Position numbers and translations under genes: made by a program. The notes beneath the pieces are model-generated. The model was not told the origin of the DNA. It made no database searches and saw nothing but the letters and a program-made list of their open reading frames with translations. Of a DNA stretch of 51,502 nt, positions 1 through 7,670 are shown piece after piece (position 1 is the first letter of the stretch; each line of letters begins with the position of its first letter). The DNA comes from an uncultured Acidobacteriota bacterium (GTDB lineage: Bacteria > Acidobacteriota > Terriglobia > Bryobacterales > Bryobacteraceae): positions 1 through 51,502 of the forward strand of contig CADECY010000035.1 of NCBI GenBank assembly GCA_902825945.1, given 5' to 3'.

Positions 1-59
1 GCCGGCAAGTGCTCCACGGAGGGAGCGGAGGGAGTCAAAGTCGCCATTCTTCTCAGAAT

Positions 60-91
60 AGCAGCCGGAAGCAAGCCGCCCTACGGCTGCT
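60..91 (-). terminator. hairpin just downstream of the DUF3237 gene
   Basis: An inverted repeat AGCAGCCG / CGGCTGCT with a 16-nt loop lies directly after the stop codon of the minus-strand DUF3237 gene. There is no T-run after it, so it is at best a weak or Rho-assisted terminator. Nothing else is visible in positions 1-95. Confidence 0.25.
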
Positions 92-95
92 GGCG

Positions 96-554
96 CTAGC
101 GGACAGCGTAGATGTCGTAGCGCACCGAGGCAGTGGCCAGTTCGGCTTCACCCACCGCGAAGCAATGGATCCGGTTCAGCCACGTGTAGCCCGGATGGCA
201 AGTGCTGAATTTCGGAGAGGTCCGGACCGCGAATCGCGGAGGGATCTCGCCGCGTAGCACTTTCGCGTAGCCGTCGTCGCCGAAGTCGATTAGCCCCGGG
301 TAGGAGACGTAGACCAAGGCGCCGTCGTGAGTCTGGAACGTGGCACGAACGTCAACGACGCCCATCCCGTCGGGGCGCACGATGAGCCAATCTCCTCCCA
401 CGGGCAGCACCTTGCCTCGAACTCTCTCGCCGGTCACCTCGCCGCCGGTCACGTAAGCATTCAGGCGGATGCCCTCGGGGACGGGCCCGACGATCTCGAG
501 AGGCGCGAGGGTGGCCGAGTACGAAAAGAGGTGCTCAATTTCATGCTTGATCAT
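96..554 (-). CDS. DUF3237 domain-containing protein
   Basis: A 152-residue protein of the DUF3237 family, a small single-domain beta-barrel family without an assigned reaction. The family pattern is clear: an N-terminal IKHEIEHLFSY strand, a GGEVTGERVRGKVLPVGGDW block, then WLIVRPDG, DGALVYV and a C-terminal YTWLNRIHCFAVGE strand. The open frame runs further upstream, but that part is antisense to the divergent MBL gene and has no family similarity. I therefore start at the ATG at 554; an ATG at 566 (MPGA) is the alternative. The divergent neighbour starts 42 bases away, so the two promoters must lie within this short gap or inside the genes. No signal peptide; probably cytoplasmic. Confidence 0.8.
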   Translation of the reverse strand: MIKHEIEHLFSYSATLAPLEIVGPVPEGIRLNAYVTGGEVTGERVRGKVLPVGGDWLIVRPDGMGVVDVRATFQTHDGALVYVSYPGLIDFGDDGYAKVLRGEIPPRFAVRTSPKFSTCHPGYTWLNRIHCFAVGEAELATASVRYDIYAVR

Positions 555-596
555 GGCACCGGGCATTCTATCAGCTCTCGAGATAACATGATCGCC

Positions 597-2585
597 ATGA
601 GCGAGAACTCCCGAAGAGAATTCCTTCGCAAGGCTGGCATCGCCGGAAGCGCCGCCGCGGCGCCTGCCTCGCAGTCCACGGCATCCGCCGCGCAACCTCC
701 GGCCGCCGCTGAACCGAAGCCCTATCGCCGCACGAAATTCGCCCCGAAGGGCGGGCCGCGCAAGATCGGCGACAACCTGTGGATCTTCGAGGACACCTGC
801 AATGTCTTCGTGGTCAAGGACGGATCCAAGTGCGTACTGATCGATTTCGGGTCGGGCAAGATCCTCGATCACCTGAGCGCGATGGGAATCTCGCAGGTGG
901 ATTGGATCCTGCACACCCATCATCATCGCGACCAATGCCAGGGCGACCACAAAGCCGCCGCGCGCGGAATCCCCATCGCCGTTCCCGCGCACGAAAAGCA
1001 CCTATTCGCCGACGCGCGAAATTTCTGGCGCAACCGCCGCGTCTTCCATCTCTACTATGTCCGGAACGATTTCAACACGCTCACCGAAGACGTTCCGGTC
1101 CGAAGTGCCCTGCAAGACTATTCGACCTTCCAGTGGGGCCGCCACGAGTTCTTCATTCTTCCCACGCCCGGACACACGCTCGGTTCGATTTCGTTAATCG
1201 GCACGATCGACGGCAAGAAGACCGCCTTCACCGGAGACCTGATCCACTCTCCCGGAAAGATCGTGAACCTGTTCGACACGCAGGTGAACTACGGCGGTTC
1301 CGAAGGCATCGACCTCGGCATCTTCTCCCTCACGCGGCTGGAAGAGCTCAAGCCCGAACTCGTCTGCCCCTCGCATGGCGAGCCTCTCCGCGATCCCGCG
1401 GCGGGCATCCGCCAAACGATCGAAAAGCTGACGGACTACTACAAATTCCAGACCGGCAACAATCCGTCCGAGGAAGGCCGCCCGCAAGTGGTGAGCCGCC
1501 ACCTGCTCTGCCACTACACGACGACGTCATCCTTTTACGCGATCATCTCGCAATCGGGCAAGGCTCTCTTCATCGACTACGGATCGGCGTCGGGGATCCA
1601 CTTCGGCAACTTCGAACGCGCCACCGCCGCGACGGACCGCATCCGCTTCCAGGAGCATTCGATCGACCGCCTGAAGCGCGACTTCGGACTGAAATCCGTC
1701 GACGTCGCCATGCCGAGCCACATGCACGACGACCACATGAACGGCTTCCCGCACCTGAAGCGCCATCACGGCTGCAAGGTCTGGTGCTACGAGAATATGG
1801 TCGATGTCTTCCAGAATCCGCGCGGCTACAATCTCGGCTGCATCCTCGGCGAGCCCTTCCGCGTGGATCGTGCCTACAAGGACGGCGAACGCTTCAAATG
1901 GGAGGAGTTCGACTTCGAGATCAAGCACTCGCCCGGGCACACCGAATACCAGATGGCGCTCTTCACGACGATCGACGGCAAGAAGACCGCGTTCACCGGC
2001 GATGCCTTCTTCCCAAATCCGCGCAATGACGGAACGCTGCGCCACAACCTGATCTTCCGCAATCACGTCGAAAGCGATAGCCATCTCCAAAGCGTGCGCA
2101 ACCTGATCGAGCGCGAGCCCGAGCAGATATGTCCGGGCCACGGACAACCGTATCCGGTGGATCGTTCGATCCTGCTCGCCACCGAACAGAAGTTCCGCAA
2201 GCAGAAACAATTCTTCGAGGAGATGTTGCCGCAAGGCGAGACCGATTTCGGACTCGATCCGAGCTGGGTCCGGCTCTACCCGTACCAGATCCTCGCCGCG
2301 CCGGGAGAAACCCAGAAGATCGAGGTCCACGTGCAGAACTACTACGCGGAGCCGATGAAGGTGGAGATCTCGCTGACGGCTCCCAGTGAGTGGTCGCTGA
2401 CGCCGGAGGTGCTGACATTCGACGTTCCGGCTCGCGGCAAGGCGCACCGGCATGTGACCGTGACGATTCCGAAAGGATGGGTGGCTCCGGGTCCGCGCTT
2501 TGCGATCGCGGCGGATGTCGTGCGGAACGGGAAGTACCTGGGACAGATCACGGAAGCGGTCGTGGACATGCGGGGGGAATCGTGA
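597..2585 (+). CDS. Tat-exported protein with two metallo-beta-lactamase domains
   Basis: 662 residues. A twin-arginine leader (SRREFLRKAGIAGSAAAA) is followed by two MBL-fold domains and a C-terminal NEW3/Ig-like beta domain (from about residue 560). Domain 2 (about 290-540) has a complete metal motif H375-M-H377-D-D379-H380, PGHTEYQ, FTGDAFF and CPGHG. Domain 1 (about 55-285) has H108-H-H110-R-D112-Q113, so the last His of the HxHxDH motif is replaced by Gln, although PGHTLGS, FTGDL and CPSHG are kept. MBL hydrolases bind one or two metal ions and cut esters, thioesters or lactams; the substrate here is unknown. Start: ATG 597; an ATG at 588 is also in frame. The next gene overlaps the stop by four bases. 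Confidence 0.8.
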   Translation: MSENSRREFLRKAGIAGSAAAAPASQSTASAAQPPAAAEPKPYRRTKFAPKGGPRKIGDNLWIFEDTCNVFVVKDGSKCVLIDFGSGKILDHLSAMGISQVDWILHTHHHRDQCQGDHKAAARGIPIAVPAHEKHLFADARNFWRNRRVFHLYYVRNDFNTLTEDVPVRSALQDYSTFQWGRHEFFILPTPGHTLGSISLIGTIDGKKTAFTGDLIHSPGKIVNLFDTQVNYGGSEGIDLGIFSLTRLEELKPELVCPSHGEPLRDPAAGIRQTIEKLTDYYKFQTGNNPSEEGRPQVVSRHLLCHYTTTSSFYAIISQSGKALFIDYGSASGIHFGNFERATAATDRIRFQEHSIDRLKRDFGLKSVDVAMPSHMHDDHMNGFPHLKRHHGCKVWCYENMVDVFQNPRGYNLGCILGEPFRVDRAYKDGERFKWEEFDFEIKHSPGHTEYQMALFTTIDGKKTAFTGDAFFPNPRNDGTLRHNLIFRNHVESDSHLQSVRNLIEREPEQICPGHGQPYPVDRSILLATEQKFRKQKQFFEEMLPQGETDFGLDPSWVRLYPYQILAAPGETQKIEVHVQNYYAEPMKVEISLTAPSEWSLTPEVLTFDVPARGKAHRHVTVTIPKGWVAPGPRFAIAADVVRNGKYLGQITEAVVDMRGES

Positions 2586-3142
2586 TCGACGAACTGAAGC
2601 GGGAACTGCGGCGAACACTCGATCCACCGCCCTCCACCCGAGCGACGGTTGTCTACGCGATGGTCCTGATCCGAAAGGCCCTGGAGGCAAAGAATGAGCT
2701 CGGCAAGCGTCCAACACTGAGGTTTTTCTGCGACTGGGTGCTCCACTGCGAGTTGGATCGAGAAGGTGCAAAGGGGGTCGTTCAGTTGTTCGACAAGATG
2801 CATGGATGTGTGGCCAGTGCGGCTCAACCATCAGAAGCGGACAGTGTTGGGCTCGCAGCATTTCTGTCCACGGAGGGATTTCGCGTGGAACTGCACAGTT
2901 TCCTGAACGATGAGCAGCTTCCGAACTCCGTCCTTGGAGGCGAAGCGTGGCGGCTCTTCTTTCAAAACTACGCGCTGGTCGTCGCCGGGGCACCGCTTCG
3001 CCTGAAAGGGAGCGCAACTGGCATCGAATCCGTCGATCTATCGGCGAGGGTCAACTCAGGTGTGTTAGAGACCAAGTGGACACCCTTCTTCGGTCCGGGC
3101 TACAGCGGACCGTCAATCACGATCGAGATCAACTTGGCCTGA
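2582..3142 (+). CDS. hypothetical protein, coupled to the MBL protein
   Basis: 186 residues, not recognised. It starts with GTG at 2582 inside a GTGA overlap with the stop of the tandem MBL gene, so it is probably translated by coupling. The N-terminal half is helical and charged (IDELKRELRRTLD, VLIRKALEAKNELGKR) and includes a DWVLHCELD segment. The C-terminal half is strand-rich and ends in PSITIEINLA. No signal peptide or membrane segment is visible. The many-helix N-terminus and the cytoplasmic character contrast with its exported neighbour, so shared transcription need not mean shared location. Confidence 0.65.
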   Translation: MIDELKRELRRTLDPPPSTRATVVYAMVLIRKALEAKNELGKRPTLRFFCDWVLHCELDREGAKGVVQLFDKMHGCVASAAQPSEADSVGLAAFLSTEGFRVELHSFLNDEQLPNSVLGGEAWRLFFQNYALVVAGAPLRLKGSATGIESVDLSARVNSGVLETKWTPFFGPGYSGPSITIEINLA

Positions 3143-3156
3143 AATGGCTAGGCTTG

Positions 3157-3585
3157 TCAAAGCGGATTCTTGAGCACGATGCCGGGAAACCGTGAAAAAT
3201 CCCGGTCCGCCGTCCAGAGTTCTCGAACGCCGTTCGCGCGGCAAATCGCGACGATTCGCGCATCATGGATCACCGGCCCGCGAACACTGCCACGAGTCGC
3301 CACCAGCGCGAGGTGATCGAAGTAGCCGGGAGGCTCACCGAGCAGGCGGAGAGATGGGCTCTCCATCCAGTTCGCCACCTGCTGCAGCGCATCGAGAAGA
3401 GGCGTGGGAGGACTGTAGATTTTCGGGTGAGTGACAATCCCGATGAACTCGTGAATGCTTGCCCAGCAAATTGCCCACGGTCCGCTGCCCTCCGCGGCCG
3501 CCCGGACACACTTGATCGCGGCCCTGTGATTCGGTGAGTCCTTTCGCATCGAATAGACGAGGATCTGAGTATCGATCGCGATCAT
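3157..3585 (-). CDS. vapC: PIN-domain toxin (VapC type)
   Basis: 142 residues, full length for a PIN-domain ribonuclease. The acidic metal-binding set is visible: D5 in MIAIDTQILVYS, E46 in ASIHEFIGI, D108 in VIHDARIVAI and D127/D129 in WTADRDFSRF. VapC toxins cleave specific RNAs, often tRNA or the rRNA sarcin-ricin loop, when freed from the antitoxin; the target here cannot be read from sequence. The gene overlaps the upstream antitoxin by four bases (ATGA, 3582-3585), the usual antitoxin-first arrangement. It ends 14 bases from the convergent hypothetical gene. Confidence 0.85.
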   Translation of the reverse strand: MIAIDTQILVYSMRKDSPNHRAAIKCVRAAAEGSGPWAICWASIHEFIGIVTHPKIYSPPTPLLDALQQVANWMESPSLRLLGEPPGYFDHLALVATRGSVRGPVIHDARIVAICRANGVRELWTADRDFSRFPGIVLKNPL

Positions 3586-3821
3586 TCTGCCGTGTCCGGA
3601 TAGATCATGCTTCGGATCGACGGCCAGCCATCTGCCACCTGGATCCCCTTGCCGTCCGTCGTGATCGTCTTCAGACGGAAGCCGGAAGAGGAGCCTTGGG
3701 GTGCGGTTAGCAGGGAACGCAACGCACGCTCATGAACCTCACGCATGCTGAGGCCGCGCTCCGCCGCGTAAGCCTTGATCTGCTTGGCAAGTTGATCCGG
3801 CAGCTCGATGGTAGTTTTCAT
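3582..3821 (-). CDS. ribbon-helix-helix antitoxin (VapB type)
   Basis: 79 residues. The N-terminus MKTTIELPDQLAKQIKAYA followed by GLSMREVHERALRSLL is a ribbon-helix-helix DNA-binding fold, the usual dimeric antitoxin/autorepressor. The C-terminal part, ending IRSMIYPDTAE, would wrap the toxin. The start is ATG 3821; the longer open frame to 3935 runs into the promoter side and has no family similarity. It precedes vapC with a four-base overlap, so the pair is one transcript, probably repressed by its own product. No clear operator palindrome is visible upstream. Confidence 0.8.
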   Translation of the reverse strand: MKTTIELPDQLAKQIKAYAAERGLSMREVHERALRSLLTAPQGSSSGFRLKTITTDGKGIQVADGWPSIRSMIYPDTAE

Positions 3822-3840
3822 GGAAACCAGCTTACCGTAT

Positions 3841-4629
3841 TTACGGGCCCACCGAAATCGTCCCAACCAGGTACGGCGCGCAGTGCCCCGAGATCCACAC
3901 CCGATCCCCGCGATCCTCGACCCACAATTCTCCACCCCGCGCCGAGACCTGCAACGCGCGCATCTGCTTCTTTCCGAGCCGGCGCGACCAGTACGGCGTC
4001 AGGGCGCAGTGCGCCGACCCGGTCACCGGATCTTCGTCGATGCCCGAACCCGGCGCAAAGAAGCGAGACACGAAATCGCAGGACTCACCGCGCGCGGTGA
4101 CGATCACGCCGCGCCGGTCCAAACGCGCGAGCATCGCGAAGTCCGGGCGTAGCGAGCACACATCGGCCTCCGACGGCAGCACCGCCATGTAGTCCATCGA
4201 CGAGAACACTTCGAGTGGCTGCGTCCCGAGTCCTTCGATCAGCGCGTCTGGCGGCTGACCTCGTTCGAGCGTGAGCACCGGAAAGTCGAGGCGCAGCTTG
4301 TCGTCATCGCGAGTCACTACCAGTTCGCCGCTACGCGAATCGAAGCGGATCGTGCCGGCGCTCACGCCGAGGTACCGGTTGAGCGCGTAGGCGGTGGCGA
4401 GAGTCGCGTGGCCGCACAGATCGATCTCGACCGTTGGCGTGAACCAGCGCAAGTGGTAATGCGCTTCGCCCAGCGGGACGAAGAACGCGGTTTCCGCGAG
4501 ATTGTTCTCGGCCGCGATCGCTTGCATCGTTACATCCGGTAGCCATTCGGCGAGCGGACAGATTGCAGCGGGATTACCGCCGAACTGCCGGCTCGTGAAC
4601 GCGTCGATTTGAAAGAGAGGGAGTTCCAT
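3841..4629 (-). CDS. PhzF-family isomerase/epimerase-like protein
   Basis: 262 residues, the typical length of the PhzF fold (two diaminopimelate-epimerase-like halves). The family catalytic Glu is E46 in NNLAETAFFVP. Also present are the phosphate/substrate-loop motif DLCGHATLATAYAL (about 70-83) and the second-half motif EDPVTGSAHCALTPYW (about residue 200). PhzF isomerises dihydro-hydroxyanthranilate in phenazine synthesis, but most members sit outside phenazine clusters and have unknown substrates. No phenazine genes are present here, so that pathway should not be assumed. Its 3' end lies close to the VapB start. Confidence 0.88.
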   Translation of the reverse strand: MELPLFQIDAFTSRQFGGNPAAICPLAEWLPDVTMQAIAAENNLAETAFFVPLGEAHYHLRWFTPTVEIDLCGHATLATAYALNRYLGVSAGTIRFDSRSGELVVTRDDDKLRLDFPVLTLERGQPPDALIEGLGTQPLEVFSSMDYMAVLPSEADVCSLRPDFAMLARLDRRGVIVTARGESCDFVSRFFAPGSGIDEDPVTGSAHCALTPYWSRRLGKKQMRALQVSARGGELWVEDRGDRVWISGHCAPYLVGTISVGP

Positions 4630-4642
4630 ATTGACCCGCGTG

Positions 4643-4691
4643 AAAAAACGAAAACCGCCCGGGCGGCACCGCGAATGGCGCGCCCGGGCGG
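4643..4691 (-). terminator. strong intrinsic terminator after the DUF1326 gene
   Basis: Read on the minus strand, an 11-bp GC-rich stem (CCGCCCGGGCG at 4655-4665 pairing with 4681-4691, loop of 15) is followed by a T-rich tail (complement of 4643-4654). It closes the DUF1326 transcript and separates it from the PhzF gene. Confidence 0.8.
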
Positions 4692-4716
4692 TCCAGTAGA
4701 GACTGCCGTAGCCCGA

Positions 4717-5391
4717 TTAGTCGTTCAGTTGGAAATCCGCGACGAACGCGCTGCGCTTGTCGGGGCTCGACCAGGTAGTGCCGAGTTCCTTGCCTTTGAA
4801 CGAGTGCGCGGTGGTGAAGGCGGGCATCGCGTGGCCGACCTTGGTCAGCGGCGCATACCAGACTTCCTCGTGAGCGCAGACATGATCCTTGGCCAACAGC
4901 GGACGCGTCTCGATAGCGGCGAAATTGCCGGCCTTCAGGGTCGCGGTGGCGCTGTGGAGGTTGTTATCAGCGAACTGCAGCGACACCGGAGCGTACTCGA
5001 TCTTGACCACATCGCTCAGCAGATCGCCGCCCATCTTCTGCGCGAAAGCCTTCAGCGCCAGACGTTGTTCGACATTGGCCCGCTCGTCGATGATCAGCAC
5101 CGACTTCACCGGATACGCCGTGCCATGTACATCGCCCAGAGTGGCACTGGCCTTGACCGCGCCGACGACCGAGAGGCCATCGAGGTTAACGCCGTTGAAG
5201 GTGCCCTTCGAGATCTTCCAGCCCATCACGGCAAGCTCACCCACGAGTCCGACCTCGGAATTCGCAAAGCAAGCGCCGGTGTAAACGTCGGCCGTGCGTG
5301 CTTCCACGTATTCGCCACGAACCGAATTTCCCGCCAGCGCCGAACCGGCCGCCAGCAACGAACCCAGAGTAAAGGTTGCGATCTTCTTCAT
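4717..5391 (-). CDS. secreted DUF1326 domain protein
   Basis: 224 residues with a classical signal peptide (MKKIATFTLGSLLAAGSALA, cleavage after ALA). The mature part matches the DUF1326 family: the RGEYVEARTADVYTGACFAN opening, the GLVGELAVMGWKISKGTFNG block and the VNLDGLSVVGAVKA strand. The family has no assigned function. An AGGAGG element lies 13 bases before the ATG, a rather long spacing, and the downstream terminator is strong, so this is probably a monocistronic unit. Confidence 0.85.
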   Translation of the reverse strand: MKKIATFTLGSLLAAGSALAGNSVRGEYVEARTADVYTGACFANSEVGLVGELAVMGWKISKGTFNGVNLDGLSVVGAVKASATLGDVHGTAYPVKSVLIIDERANVEQRLALKAFAQKMGGDLLSDVVKIEYAPVSLQFADNNLHSATATLKAGNFAAIETRPLLAKDHVCAHEEVWYAPLTKVGHAMPAFTTAHSFKGKELGTTWSSPDKRSAFVADFQLND

Positions 5392-5425
5392 TGAGCCTAG
5401 GTAGCCTCCTGTCCAAAATGATATC

Positions 5426-6457
5426 TCACTTCACCTTCCCGCGCATCCCGGCTGGAACCCGCTCGCTGTCGGGCGCCTGAGCCTGGAAGGTCCACTTCAC
5501 CGGAATCGATTCCGGCAGGTAGCACTGCTTGTCGTCGCACGCCTGAAACCGGAGCGTCCCCTCCACCTCGAGCACTCCGCGCTTGGCAGCTTCGCGCGCC
5601 TCCGGCCCCACTCCCACCGAAAGGTCGCGCGTCAGCCGAAAGCGGTTTTCGTATACCGGAACCTTCTCACCGATCGCCTTCAGATGCCGGGTTCGCGAAG
5701 CCGGAAATCGGACGGGCTCGGCCCCGGCTGCCTTGTCCGCGTTCATGAGCCACTCGATGGGCTTGTATCCATTGACGCCAGGCGCGTAGACGTGCATCTT
5801 CTTCGGAAGCTCGATGTCGGCGACAAGCGTGATCCGCCTCCCCATGAAGACGGTGGCGTTGGTGGCCGACGTGGTGACGGTCAAGTGCGGCGACTTCGCT
5901 ACCGTCCCTTTTCCGAGCGGCGTGTTGAACTCGCGCAGCACGATCGATCCGGCCGCATGGCGCTCACGATAGTCGTCCTCGAAGTACTTCGATTTGACGA
6001 CACCCTTCGGGTCAACCATGAAGGTGCCCGGATACGGAACACCGAAACCCGGTGAGTCAGGCTTCACCGTCTCATTGAGGATTCCGAAAGCGCGAATCAC
6101 CCTCGACTCCGGGTCGGCGAGCAGCGCATAGGAGATCTTCCGCCGCGCAGCGAAGTGAGCGAGCGCGGGCCGCGGGTCGTAGGTGATCACCGCGATGCGA
6201 ATTCCTTTCGCTTCGAGAGCCGGACGCTGTTCCTCCAACTCGACCAGTTGGGCCTTGCAGTACGGTCACCAGTCGGCCGACCGCATGAACACGAGCATCA
6301 GCCCCTTCGGGCCACGCAAAGTGGAGAAGCTTCGTTTGGCGCCGGTTTGATCCTCGAGTTCGAACGGCGGAATCCGCCCACCCACCGCGGGTCCCGTCTG
6401 GACATCGGCGGCGAACCCCGCGGCCTCGCGCAACAGAAGCGAGGCGGCGAGCCTCAC
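5426..6457 (-). CDS. selenoprotein: thioredoxin-like domain (UxxC) fused to a DsbD-N-like domain
   Basis: Two open segments in one frame (6457-6269 and 6265-5426) are joined by an in-frame TGA at 6268-6266. Reading TGA as selenocysteine gives 343 residues. The N-terminal leader (1-20) is hydrophobic. A redoxin domain (about 25-180) carries SADW-U64-P-Y-C67-K, where homologues have WCPYC or WCPFC, then YPGTFMVDPKG. The C-terminal domain (190-330) resembles the N-terminal domain of DsbD, with C307-x4-C312 in ACDDKQCYLPE. Likely role: periplasmic thiol/disulfide or peroxide reduction with electron relay between the two halves. It starts with GTG in a GTGA overlap with the DUF362 gene. Alternatives are a true nonsense mutation or a base error; the intact downstream frame and the SECIS-like hairpin argue against both. 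Confidence 0.8.
6235..6268 (-). promoter_or_regulatory. candidate bacterial SECIS element
   Basis: After the UGA (6268-6266) the minus strand carries 14 bases and then a 6-bp stem CCAACT / AGTTGG closing the loop GGTCG (6251-6235). The loop begins 21 bases after the UGA and opens with GGU, as in the E. coli fdhF SECIS. Bacterial SECIS elements have a small apical loop with a G in its first two positions, roughly 16-37 bases after the UGA; this one fits. Confidence 0.7.
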
Positions 6458-7590
6458 GACGAGAAGCGGAACATGGCGTCCGCGACCGGAACGCCGCGCA
6501 CCTCGATGCGTTTCAAGTCCGCCGACCCGATGCCAAGCTGCTGCGCGAATAAGAATTGATTATCGCATTTCACGAAAGCGCCTTGGCCGCGAGGCGCGAG
6601 CGGATCATAGCCCATCACCGCCGCCGCCACGGCGTCTGTGCAGACCGCGTTCGTGCCCACGATCATCACCTCGGGCTTGACGTATTTCAACCCGCGAATC
6701 CACGGACCCTCTCCGCCCGTCACCGTTTCGATGCCATCGATGATCGAGATATCGATGGGCCGGGCCGCGTTCAATTCGGCAGTGATGCGCGGCATCCGGT
6801 CGAACGATTCTCGCGACGAGGCCGGGTCCTTCTCAGCGGCCGCGATTCTCGCCGGCGGGCGCTTGCCGAAGTGGCAGGTGTTGACACGGCCTTTGGTGGG
6901 GCTTTCGTTGGGCTCGTTCTCACCGGCGTCATCACCGTAGATCGAAGCGGGCGTGATCCCGAAGATGTTCTTCATCGCGAGCGTCACGCCGCACGTGGCG
7001 TGATTCTTGAGCTTGGCCATCGACACGAACACGTCAGTCTCCCGGTAGACCTTGTTCAAGTGATACGACGGGAAGATCAATCCACCGCCCGGCACGTTGA
7101 ACTTCGAGTACTCCTTGTAAGCCCCGATCCCATTCGTGTTCACGAACTCGACGTTCGGCGCGGCTGACTGCAACTGGCGGACGTTCCAGCCGGAATCGAG
7201 CATGTACTCCGCCAGCGGTCCGGCGGTTCCCCACGCGCTTTCGACGAAGCGAACACGGCGCGCACCGGCCTTGTGCGCCAAAAACGCGAACGCCTCGATC
7301 TGTTTCGGATGCGTGTAGTGGGTGACGCCGAGCGGCTTGCTCTGGAACTTCAGCGCAGGCGCGCCGGTGAGGTTCACCTTCACGGTGACGGTCTTGCCCT
7401 TGACGAGCCGTTCCAGTCCACCGAGCCTGTCGAACATGCCGGAAAGCAGCGCCACCTGGTCTTCGGCGTACGACGGACACTTGGCAATCGCGACCGGAGT
7501 GGCCGGAGCGGACGCAGCGCCCGCGCCCAGCGCCGGTGCCGCGAGCATCGCGGCGAGGATGTCTCTTCGAGTGATCGATTCGCGCTTCAT
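6454..7590 (-). CDS. Tat-leader DUF362 domain protein
   Basis: 378 residues. A twin-arginine-type leader (ITRRDILAAMLAAPALG) is followed by a DUF362 domain: the VTVKVNLTG motif near residue 70, THPKQIEAFAFLAHKAGARRVRFVES, a KLKNHATCGVTLAMKNIFG block and VGTNAVCTDAVAAAVMGYDP near the C-terminus. DUF362 proteins often accompany iron-sulfur or redox modules, but no reaction is established for this one and no 4Fe-4S cysteine cluster is seen here. It is the first gene of a two-gene operon; its stop overlaps the GTG start of the selenoprotein, which implies translational coupling and suggests a shared redox role. Confidence 0.82.
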   Translation of the reverse strand: MKRESITRRDILAAMLAAPALGAGAASAPATPVAIAKCPSYAEDQVALLSGMFDRLGGLERLVKGKTVTVKVNLTGAPALKFQSKPLGVTHYTHPKQIEAFAFLAHKAGARRVRFVESAWGTAGPLAEYMLDSGWNVRQLQSAAPNVEFVNTNGIGAYKEYSKFNVPGGGLIFPSYHLNKVYRETDVFVSMAKLKNHATCGVTLAMKNIFGITPASIYGDDAGENEPNESPTKGRVNTCHFGKRPPARIAAAEKDPASSRESFDRMPRITAELNAARPIDISIIDGIETVTGGEGPWIRGLKYVKPEVMIVGTNAVCTDAVAAAVMGYDPLAPRGQGAFVKCDNQFLFAQQLGIGSADLKRIEVRGVPVADAMFRFSS

Positions 7591-7670
7591 GTTGCCTTTA
7601 TTTTACCGGACCGAAATCCGAGTCGCGGCGCGCGGCGTATCGTCAGTGATTCCACAAACGGAGGACATCC

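Noticed and set aside
327..596. N-terminal extension of the tandem MBL open frame
   Set aside because: It is the antisense shadow of the DUF3237 gene; the Tat leader begins at 597.
1527..3017. Long minus-strand open frame opposite the MBL gene
   Set aside because: Arg/His-rich shadow frame common in GC-rich DNA, without any family pattern.
3841..4629. Phenazine biosynthesis cluster
   Set aside because: Only a PhzF-like gene is present; no other phz genes are nearby.
6266..6457. Separate 63-codon gene ending at the UGA
   Set aside because: Its sequence is the N-terminal part of a redoxin domain that continues in the same frame after the UGA.
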